Source: Cudoniella acicularis
Taxonomy: Eukaryota > Ascomycota > Leotiomycetes > Helotiales > Helotiaceae
DNA length: 42,998 bases
Direction: 5' to 3'
Assembly (NCBI GenBank): GCA_013054445.1
Contig: JAAMPI010000332.1
Coordinates: 1 to 42,998, forward strand
Positions 34,561 through 42,998 of the stretch are shown in pieces. The translations under genes were made by a program, and so were the position numbers. How positions within the stretch are numbered: the first letter of the stretch is position 1; each line of letters opens with the position of its first letter. The notes beneath the pieces are model-generated. The model was given only the letters and a program-made list of their open reading frames with translations, had not been told where the DNA came from and did not search any database.

Positions 34561-35197
34561 GACCTGTCCCTATTAATGTCCCTAAACCGACGGCTAAGCT
34601 ATCTTCTACACGTTCTAGGAAACGCCGACTGTCGCGCCACCTAGGCGAATATTGGCTAGGCGGCCTATTTATACTTTAACGTAGGAATAGAGACGTCATG
34701 ACTGATATTAGCGCGGGATAAAGGATGCTATGATCTTAGCTATAGAGAGGGGGTTTGTAGGGCCGAGAGATTTCACTTCAGAGCTGACTCTTCTCGTTGT
34801 TCTCCTCGAAGATCACCAAACACGGGTAGAATCTAATGCCCCTAGATCTCTAGATCCCTAATGTTATGCTAATATAAGGTGACCAAAAGTAGTAACATTC
34901 GGTGGTGGTGGCCATTTCTAAGCACGCTCCTATAGTATCGTGGCTTAGCTTATATCGCGCAGGAAACAAGCATCGTCGTGGCACGATTCTTAGCCGGGGT
35001 TGACTCTCGAAACATATATATAGGATCCCTCGTTGACGTCAATAAGTCTGTCAGATCAGGGCAGAGACAAGCTCTACTAGTATAAAGCATTGCCTATCCT
35101 TTGTATTAAGTGAACTTCATGTTTGTGATGCTTCCGAGAACGAGGTGGCCGATCTGCGCGAGCATAGAACTCACCCTTCCCGGTGATGTGGACTGAG

Positions 35198-35360
35198 CAT
35201 TCAGGGGGAAAGCTGAGAAAGCCTTGCCTAAGAGTGATAACCCATCCCGTGAGGAGCTCGAAACGCTCCTTCCCGATGATATGGATCAAGCATTCAGGGG
35301 GAAAGCTGAGAAAGCCTTGCCTAAGAGTGATAACCCGTCCCGTGAGGAGCGCTAAAATCA
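35198..35360. repeat. 93-bp near-exact tandem duplication
   Basis: The phrase cattcagggggaaagctgag begins at 35198 and again at 35291. The 93-bp copies are nearly identical over agcattcaggggg to gtgaggagc. The length is a multiple of three and both strands stay open across it, so frames here are not evidence for a gene. Confidence 0.9.
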
Positions 35361-35627
35361 TGCCGAGACACAGCGTAGCAATGCGTTACGCAACTCATCG
35401 GGAGTTGTAAGAGCAAGGTCAATGATGACGACACAGGGGAGGCTTGGGATTTCTGGCTCAAGGACTCGTCTAGATACATCGATTAGCCTAATAACGAAGA
35501 TAAAAGAGCCCTCCTGTCCCACGAACTCTTATCACAAACAACGACAATCTTGTGCATCTGCCTTTTCTATCACATCACTTGATCTGAAGCAGCGACAATA
35601 AGCGACACAAAGACAGTCGTTAATGAA

Positions 35628-36210
35628 TTGAGTGACTCGGACGCGCTGAGTGACAACGAACATATATCAGTTAGTGAGAAAGCGCCTCAAAGAAAACCGA
35701 CTCACACTACATCAATTGCCAGAGCCGTCAACAGTGCCTTGCGTGTAAGTGATATGGCATCTGAGATTGTTTTCTTCCACTCATACGTCGTACAGGAGAA
35801 ACCCAATACTACGCATCAACGGAAGTTCCGGGCTCCAAGATTTACAATATCTCCTCGTAAGCATCTACCCTCACTCATCATGATCCCTGAAACTTACTTG
35901 CGCAGCTACATCCCAGACGTGCCAAACCGTAACTGATGCCTCGAAATTTACGGCTTGGTCGGTCGAGACCCAGATTGAATAGAACATCCATTTTGAAAGG
36001 CTGAAATACAGGCTTGACAACGTTAAGGAAGCACGGATAAAGGACCAAAAGAAGATAGAGGTTATGATGGAGATGATTATACAGCTTTAGGATAAGGGCT
36101 CTTAGAAGAGAAAGGTGGGCGAAGATGTGGGCCGCGCCGAGGAGAGTTCTAAGAGGTTGAAGAAGCGCACATGTATTGAGGAGTTTGGAAGTGTGGCAGC
36201 GGGTTAGGTG
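35628..36210 (+). pseudogene. Small Ser-rich protein with basic coiled C-terminus, unknown function
   Basis: An open frame from at least 35586 (no ATG at 35628; the codon there is TTG) encodes SDSDALSDNEHISVSEKAP and later RKFRAPRFTISPRKHLP, ending at a TGA at 35934-35936. In another frame just downstream (about 35985-36208) is a helical basic tail, RLKYRLDNVKEARIKDQKKI, then SSKRLKKRTCIEEFGSVAAG, with a nuclear-localisation-like KRLKKR and two TAG at Gln-type sites. The two parts probably belong together through an intron or frameshift. The family is unknown. Confidence 0.4.
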
Positions 36211-36969
36211 AATGGTATAAAGAAATTGACATCCTGTTGTCAGCCATTTCGTGATCTGTAGTGACTTAGCTCGAGCTTAACCGAGGAGCCGTATTGTGGG
36301 GCAGTGTCAGGGGTAACATCACGTGCCCTCGGCTAGTGTACCGTTGCGAACTTTGCCGGGTCAGGTGTGTCCGGAGTTACCCCGCGTTTGACCCCGCCCC
36401 CTATTCCCCCCTAAATAGTATACGATCGCTTTACGCACACTCCTCCATGTCTCTCTCGTCCAAACCCAAAGTGGCTCTGCCATACCAACACTCACTTCCC
36501 TAACATCCACTAAAATGAAATGTGGTATATCTTTCCCACGTCCCGTTACAGGGCAAAATAAATTAGAATTTTTACGGATAAAAATAATTTAAATAAATAT
36601 AGTAGCCCAAATGTTAAAGTTTACTGATGAATTTACAGTTAATTCTTTCTTATACCCCTAAATACTAAACTGAACACGTCTAGATAAGCCCGAAGGGGAC
36701 TGCATCTTCTATTCCCGACCCCCAGAAATAGCCTAGATCTACGACTCATTCACCTATGGACAAGATCTTTATTCACTTATATGTGTATTTACGGTAGTTA
36801 TTCTATAATCCTAAAGCTTAGGTGAAAAGTCTTTAATAATAAATAAGAGACTAGGTAGGTGATGACTATCTACCCACACAGTATCTTAATTATAGTATTC
36901 TCTATAACCAAAATCAAAATCCTCTACCGCCCCTATTTGCGATAGAGCTGACAAATTTCTGATAAACCC

Positions 36970-37310
36970 TTCGTTCTAAAAGTTATAGTAAAACGTAAAT
37001 CTGATCATAGACCTTTTCTTTTCCGAAGCTGCGTTAAGGAGAATGTTAGATCTTCCTTACCGTCGAAAGTTTCGAGGATTTTAGAGATGTGTCCTTCTAG
37101 CTCTCGAGAGTATTCGGTTTCGCTAAAGGGCTGTTAGTATATTAGATCTCTATACTACACTTCGATTATTTATATCAACTCTTCTTTACCTAAGAAGAAT
37201 TTGTCAATCTTACTAGAAAAGCTGTTAGTATATGCGATAGTCAATATTAAACTTAGATTGCTTATAAAGAGCCCTATCTTGCCACTAAATATTCGTACGA
37301 GTCAGATAGA
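36970..37310 (-). pseudogene. Helical N-terminal fragment, possibly of a fungal NLR-type (Helo-like) protein
   Basis: The minus-strand frame reads LFISNLSLILTIAYTNSF, SSKIDKFFLGKEELI, SETEYSRELEGHISKILETF and LTFSLTQLRKRKG with Gln-type stops. Amphipathic helices with FxxKI..FF and LEGHISKIL spacing recall the N-terminal helical domains of fungal STAND/NLR proteins, but no NACHT or repeat domain follows. The assignment is weak. Confidence 0.25.
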
Positions 37311-37868
37311 CCCTTTTTGACCGGTATAATAAAGCAAGGGATGTCGTGTCTCTTAAGAGTAGACTCTATAAGTTTGAACAGGATTCTAGCTTACTCCGGA
37401 GGTAGGCGACAACAAAATGGCTTGGCTAGGTCGGAACGAACCGTTGTGATCGCGGTGTTGCTTCGTAAACTCACCACGGGCCGGCTAGTGAGTTCCTTAT
37501 TGGTGTCCTATTCCTAGGGAAGTAATATAACAGCGTTGTGCCGCTTAACAATATAGTAATATAGATATTCGATAGGCTAACCGTATTTATATACTTGCTT
37601 TTCAAGAGATCGACCGAAATTAAATACTGCCTAAGGTACTAGATTAGATATTAAATTTAGTAAGAATATTCTAGGAGGTTGTCGTAACATACGTAGCTAT
37701 AAGTAAATACTAATATCAAGTCAACGGAGAAGGCCTATAAAGTTGTTACGTGTATAGGTATCTATAGTTAGGATATAAGGGGCCTTATATATTGCTAATA
37801 AGATTTTGATACTTCTAAGGATAGATGCTGTTAATATAATTCGATACTCCTAAACAATTATAGTTAGT

Positions 37869-38400
37869 AATAAAGACAGTGATAAAGATAAAGGGTGATA
37901 GTGATAGGTGATAGTAAAGGGTATATATGATAATTGGACTGGTTAAAGGTATGCCGCTATATTGACCGAAAGTTTAAACCGTAACACATACCTATCAGAT
38001 TATCCTAATACCAAGTTAATGGTATAAAGATTGATTCGTCGTAGTACTCCGCCTACCTCTCGATATAAAAAACTCTAGTTAGCTAAAGCAAGTATAGGGG
38101 GGGGGATCAAGGCAGATTCTTAGCTTCCCTACTACTCGGCATGAGAAACGCCAGCCAGCTAAAGCAGATATAAGGAGGATCAAGGCAGATTCTCAGAATC
38201 CTATTGTTCGAGGCTCCTTTTAACCTATGATAGCAGCTTGGCTTGCGCTATGCCGGGTCAGGGGATGGCTTATAGTGCCGATCGTGGACTGAATCCTGTG
38301 GAAGCCCCTTTTAACATGCGATAGCGGCTTGACTTTCGTTATACTAGCCGAAGGATGGCTTATATTATCAGATCATTGGCCGAGCTTCTATCCCTAGCGG
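37869..38400. repeat. Second copy of the 33.8-34.6 kb repeat element, rearranged
   Basis: It holds the GTGAT-rich tract (37869-37930), the atcaaggcagattc units (38105-38210, same orientation as at 34 kb) and a 91-bp tandem pair (ccttttaac at 38216 and at 38307), each unit with ggatggcttat. The last block is inverted relative to its 34.4 kb counterpart. No coding capacity was recognised. It could be a non-autonomous element or a rearranged terminal region. Confidence 0.6.
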
Positions 38401-39345
38401 CTTGATATACATTATATAAAGTGGCAGACTATAGACATTCTGCCTTACGATCCCCGTAAATATGCTTCAGCTGCTCGGTATCCCCTTCGAGTAGTAGATC
38501 GAGCACTAGTTAAATCCTTTTTTATATTAACAACTCGGTATTAGGATTTTCAGTCCATGACCCGTATAATATAAGCCAACGCCACTTAACACTATCATTA
38601 TCGTGTCTAAGGGGTTATCTAACGAGATACCCTAACAGTCGCGGCCCCGTAACCCCTCTAATAAGAAACTGATAGTGCTGTTCATTCTCTTGTTCCTCTG
38701 CTATGACCAGCCCCCTTTAAAGTGTTCTGCTTTTCCACGAGAACGACTCTGCCGCGGGCCTTTATCTGTCCTAGCTATTATAGCGTCGTCACCGAGTCTT
38801 AGGTACTAAGCGGGATGTTCACGCGAATCGGCCTAACTTCGTCCTATTAAGCATGATCGTATCGTAGCTGCGTCACTGACATATAGCGGCGAAGCCGTAA
38901 CGAGATTCATATAGACGTAAAGTTGACCTAGGGGGCCTGGCCCGGAGACGAATCCGTATTTGGATCGGGGTTGATTCGCTCCCTAAACTATATCACCCTT
39001 ACGCTTACCAAGCCATATACGGGACGGGACGCATCGTGGCTAGGTATGGCTCGGAATGATAGAAAAGTTCGTGCCGGCGAGAGTCAAGGCAGAATCACCA
39101 GCGGAGCTATATCAATACGGAGGCGAGGGTCGTGTCTCGACGGATATATATCTAGGAACACATCTCCTGGTTTTCACTCAACCCCTATAGGAAGCCTAAA
39201 AAACTCACTATAGGCCGCCTAACAAGCACTACGCTTAGAGAATTTGATGATTTCCTTATAGCCACGCTTATTGATCAAGTGAGTATCCTTCTAATCACAA
39301 ATTCTATAGCTTCTAATTATTTATAGGTATACTAGTTGCTAATAC
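38401..39345. other. No supported gene
   Basis: Mixed composition with some TG-rich patches. An open frame at 38971-39213 (+) has no recognisable domain. Confidence 0.4.
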
Positions 39346-39351
39346 GAAAAT

Positions 39352-40022
39352 TTGACTTTAATTATCAGCCGAACACTAAAGGGAATAATCAAGTCATTAC
39401 TATACTACGTTATTCTGTTATCAAACAACAAGATATACCTACGGCAGTCTTATAACTTCTCTAGCTCGATAAATTCATATAGTTTATCGCCTTATGTTCT
39501 AGTACGAAACACGCTTTCGGAATATATCTCCGCAAATACCTTAATATCTATTTATCTGATTACCCCTTCGAGGTTTCAAACACAGATCGCTTTAGGCCAA
39601 AGGGCCAGGGTATGGCTATCATTATACGAGTATTTGTTAAGAAGGGCCAAGATATTAAGTATCTTTAAGGAATAAAGGCTTATATAGATACGAATAAGCA
39701 GGAGGCAATAAAGCATAGTAGGCAGGATTTTAGTCTCTTAAAGCTCGACATAGGTACCTATATAATACTCGGGCTAGTAAGTTTTATAAATTATAGCCGT
39801 AAATTTAACGCTCGACTTTCGATAAGAAGACTATTTATTCAAGTTATTATAGAAGAAGACATCGAGATTAAAGAAGAGATCACGATTTACTACGATAAAG
39901 ACTACTTTTACCCTGGCGTCGAGGTCCTTAAGAATAGCGAGGAAGAGGAAGTAATAGTAGTAGTAAGACTTAAACGGCACTAGAAGCTATACGGACGGGA
40001 GTGGCCTATACGCTCTAGATGA
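39352..40022 (+). pseudogene. SET-domain protein (lysine methyltransferase-like), RIP-inactivated
   Basis: Two frames are joined by an intron or frameshift near 39675. The second (39678-40022) reads AYIDTNKQEAIKHSRQDFSL, LGLVSFINYSRKFNARLS, then VIIEEDIEIKEEITIYYDKD. This is the order of a SET core: the N-H-S-C-x-P-N motif is present as NYSRKFN (39789-39809) and the G-E-E-I-T-x-x-Y motif as KEEITIYY. Intact SET enzymes transfer methyl groups from S-adenosylmethionine to lysines, usually on histones. His to Tyr fits RIP; Cys to Arg and Pro to Phe add to the damage. The upstream frame (39352-39675) has STLISIYLITPSRFQTQ-like helices but no domain I can name. The spacing DFS-to-LGxxxFINH is closest to SUV4-20-like fungal SET proteins. 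Confidence 0.55.
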
Positions 40023-40171
40023 CGCTCTACTTTTAGGATTATAGTAAATTTTGACCTTCTTTCTCTTCTAATTCCTTTTCGTAATATAAGAATCTTTATT
40101 TAAGAAACTATTATCATTTCGGAGAATAGCGATATGTCTTTAACCCTACTCTATCTTCAAACTCCGCCTTA

Positions 40172-40222
40172 ATCGTATACGGGCCACAGTCGCAAAGTTT
40201 GCGACTATAGCCCGTATACGAT
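40172..40222. repeat. 51-nt palindrome (25-nt arms) between two convergent SET relics
   Basis: The left arm atcgtatacgggccacagtc plus gcaaa (40172-40196) and the right arm (40198-40222) are inverted complements around a single G. There are two mismatches, both CpA in one arm versus TpA in the other when read in the same sense. It starts 13 bp downstream of the stop of the minus-strand SET gene. Confidence 0.9.
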
Positions 40223-40234
40223 CAAGATTCACAC

Positions 40235-42998
40235 TTAGCCTCGTAAGGTCGAACGTCTATTATAGAGATTATATAAACACTCTTTTCCCTATAAGAAATG
40301 CCGTCTATAAAAGACCGTTACTTCGCTATTATAAGGTATGTCCTAAATTGCGATAAGCATTTGCCTCTACTACCTAGATATCTTTATAACGCGGAACTCG
40401 GTAAAAGGGTCATACGAGTGGTTGACCTTCCTTACCCAATTACCCTTTTCTTTTAGGTAGATCTAGGCGACAGGCTCGTCTCCGAGATCAGGTCTCCTAA
40501 ACTTAATAGGCTAGCTATCGTTATAAGTATTAAGAGGTGCGAATTCTCTAACAAGTTCCCCTAGGATTTGACCTTTTTAGTATATTATACCCTCTATACG
40601 AACGCCCTAGCCCTTCCCTGCTTCGTTCGTAATACGAGGCTTGTTCTCGGGCAAATATATAGTGATATAATTGTATTTTTCTTTATTATATAGATCGTAT
40701 TAACGATCGGAAAGAGGAACCTAGGCAGGGCTCTATAGCTAGCCCTAAAGCTAATAATCTGGTTTAGACTAGTCGAACTTTCTTACGTTAAATTTATTCG
40801 CCTCTATAATCGGAAACTCCTCTATAAAGGCAGCCAAGTCTTCTATAGGTAACCGGGCGATCGTTTAAGGATCCTTATTCTCCTATTTAAACTTAGGGAC
40901 TTCTACGTTAGACCAAACCGATGCTTAGAAGGTTTTCCCTATACGACATATAGGCTATACGAACTTATTAGATTTTAGGAAAGAGTAAAGTAGCTTGATA
41001 TCTTTATTAGATAGCTCCTGATATATACGGCCGGATATCTAGAGACTTTCCCTATCCCTTCGGTTCGGAGGAATAAGGTATAAGAGGCCGTTAAAACTGT
41101 TATATATTCTCTTCTATCGCCGCCCTTCGACAAGGTAATAATATAACTTTATACGATTCGTCTTAGAGTTCTACTACCTAAGGCCATTTATAAGGTTTAT
41201 AATAGCCTCTAGATCCGCACGCGTCCGGCCCTCCTTCCCTTTATCGATAGTTTCCGCTAGCTTAACCTTCGCGAAGCGGTCTAAGAACTCGTTAAGCTAT
41301 GATCTTTTCTCTAGGGCACTAATGACTTATACGAGTCGTATAGCGATAGCCCTATCGTCATCTTTCTCGAATAACGGTTTCGATCGATCCTTCTAGCTAT
41401 AGATTAGAGAATATAGTTAATAAAAGGCCTACTTCCTATAAACTACCTTAAGGAGGCTGCCTATTTAAGGCGTTATTTAGGCCTTCCTCGACTAGCTTTC
41501 GGTCGGTAAAGGCTTCCTTTTAGTCCTAGCAATTTTCGACTAAACGACCGCGACTTTCTCTAGCTATAAACGTGCCCTTCTGTTTCCTTAAACCTCGACT
41601 AGTGGCCCTTCCTTAGGAAGTCGGAAGTAGGCTTTTATTAAAGCATACGGACCGTAGCTTATCTTATAAAATCGGTAATCTAGAGGTATATCTAGTGTAG
41701 AACTATATAGGATATTGATTATAAGAGCGTAGTTAGGTCCTAAGTTTATAACCTAGTAACGGATCCCCCCCCGTTTCGTTACTATAAGTTCTCCTAGTCC
41801 GATATAGACAAGAGAATACTCAACCCCTTACTTATCTAGTTTGCTTAGGGGGATAATACGGCTAAGCTAGCGAAGGGCTTAAGAGTAATACCCTATTTCT
41901 AGAAATTCTCGACGTATACGGCGCTCTAATTCTTTATTATAAGCCGGTTTGATTAAAAGCTATAGTTTAATCGCGCCGGCTCGTAAAAGGTTTACTAAGG
42001 CGAGATTAGTATCTTTATTATAGCAGACAGAAAATAATATCCTAGGACTAAGGTAAGCGTATATAGTCCCGACTCCGCGAATCTCCCGACCGCTAATCCG
42101 TTCTAGTCGTTTTCCTAGGTTTAGTTTAATGTCTAGAAAAAGAGGTTCCCCGATAATATAATATATATTTGATAGGGGGTCGTTTATTATACTTTCCTAT
42201 AGCTCCTTTTGTTTACTTCGCGACTAGGACCTTTAGGTTTAAGGAAATGGTAAGCTAGGTAACCGGACTTCTCGCTTCTGTCTTTTAGTTACTATAACGA
42301 ACCCTTAAGAATCCCGATAGTAAGAGAAGTTTGTAAAATAGTCTCTCCCTAGCTGACTAATAAAAGCTTTATCTAATATAAGAGGTAGTAGGTCTTCGAC
42401 TATAAGCTTAAAATAGCCCTTTTCTTTAATATCTAGGTTAGAAGAGAATTTCTCGAATTTCGCTTCGTTTATATTTTTATTAATATCTTTATACTTATAG
42501 CGAAATGTTAGTGCGGTTTCGTCCTCTAACTAGGGAAGTCGTGCGTTACTTGGTTGAGTTATAAGGTTAGAAGGTTTAGTAGTTAATATTATAAGCGCAA
42601 GCTCGTAATAAACAGACTCTTTACCACGTCGCGACGGGATAATATTATAGTCCGAAGATATAGTAGCAGATACGTGTCCTAATAGTATAGATCTATCGGT
42701 AGCCGTTGATGTTTGTTGTCTACTTTTCGGGATAGCTAGAGACACTAACTTAGTCTCGGGCTGACCTAGTACGGAAGCGCTATGTTATAACTCGGCCTTA
42801 GATACGGCTCTAACATACGTCGCAAACGCGTTGCTTTACGTATAGCCACTATTAGTAAATATGCGTATACTAAGCGTCTTCTTAACGCTCTTTAACTCTA
42901 CTAATATTTTACTAAAGCACTTAAAGATATCCTATACCTAATCCGGCCGTCCGCTCGGGGCCTCGACACGTACTAAGCGGCGCTATTTACTATGTTTG
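40235..42998 (-). pseudogene. Large SET-domain protein, RIP-inactivated, 5' end beyond the window
   Basis: The stop is at plus 40235-40237. The frame is readable for most of 2.7 kb, with TAG/TAA at Gln/Trp-type sites. N-terminal parts include RISGREIRGVGTIYAYLSPR, LINGLR and LEDLAAFIEEFPIIEANKF-like stretches. The C-terminal 130 residues form a SET domain: GVRIEGIIY, KGQILGELVREFAPLN, KFRRPDLGDEPVA, GNWVRKVNHSYDPFTEF (NHS-C-D-P motif with Cys to Tyr, TAT, 40412-40423) and IPYNSEVTVFYRRHFL-GKECLY, a post-SET-like Cys cluster partly changed to Tyr. Intact proteins of this kind are lysine methyltransferases. It converges on the other SET relic, with 212 bp between stops. At the right edge the frame is still open, so the start is not visible. 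Confidence 0.65.

Larger units (their letters stand above)
34780..36510. other. TG/CA-rich island, weakly RIP-affected
   Basis: CpA and TpG return to ordinary frequency, and GC-rich stretches such as accccgccccctattccccc occur near 36.4 kb. It contains the 93-bp duplication and the small Ser-rich gene. Outside those I see no gene; open frames at 35077-35361 (-) and 36294-36503 (+) show no domain. Confidence 0.5.

Noticed and set aside
35077..35410. Overlapping open frames on both strands
   Set aside because: They stay open because of the 93-bp (multiple of three) duplication; no domain, start context or homology.
4369..42998. Starship captain gene (DUF3435 recombinase)
   Set aside because: I looked for its characteristic C-terminal recombinase motifs in the readable frames and found none; the Starship idea rests only on cargo type.
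1..42998. tRNA, rRNA or CRISPR array
   Set aside because: No cloverleaf or T-loop sequence, rRNA segment or regularly spaced direct repeat array with unique spacers was seen; the tandem arrays present are contiguous minisatellites.

Overview
The window reads as a filamentous ascomycete (Pezizomycotina) chromosome segment. This rests on short GT-AG introns with CTAAC/CTGAC-type branch sites, a CreA/Cre1-type zinc-finger gene, and the signature of repeat-induced point mutation (RIP). From about 3.7 kb to the right end, CpA/TpG are scarce, TpA is abundant and CpG is largely kept. Reading frames are peppered with TAG/TAA exactly where Gln (CAG/CAA) or Trp (TGG) would be expected. Genus cannot be fixed from the sequence.

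Layout. (1) 1-3.6 kb is ordinary DNA with two convergent C2H2 genes: a two-finger factor whose fingers have each lost a cysteine (1078-1751, +), and an intact divergent CreA-like paralogue (2074-2985, -). (2) 3.7-4.65 kb is a transition zone with three families of short tandem repeats. (3) 4.4-30.5 kb is a graveyard of RIP-inactivated protein-coding genes, mostly not transposon genes. It holds an unrecognised intron-containing gene (4.4-6.5 kb), a patatin-like phospholipase (8.6-11.95 kb, -), a ferric-reductase-type flavocytochrome (14.1-15.9 kb, -), a hotdog thioesterase (16.8-17.5 kb, +), a coiled-coil protein (23.3-24.25 kb, -), a large Lys/Ala-repeat protein (27.6-30.5 kb, +) and several unassigned frames. 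(4) 30.7-33.7 kb holds two related genes rich in SUMO-interacting-motif-like segments. (5) 33.75-38.4 kb has two copies of a repeat element around a TG-rich, weakly mutated island (34.8-36.5 kb). (6) 39.35-42.998 kb holds two tail-to-tail SET-domain relics with a near-perfect palindrome between their 3' ends; the right one runs off the window.

How it fits together. The mutated genes stay in frame over long stretches, so they look like a multi-gene block that was duplicated, hit by RIP, and left largely free of indels. Patatin-like phospholipases and ferric reductases are recurrent cargo of the giant Starship transposons of Pezizomycotina, so a RIP-dead Starship-like element is my leading, unproven interpretation. 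No captain (DUF3435 tyrosine recombinase), reverse transcriptase or DDE transposase was recognised. None of the genes in the RIP block should be expected to make a full-length product.
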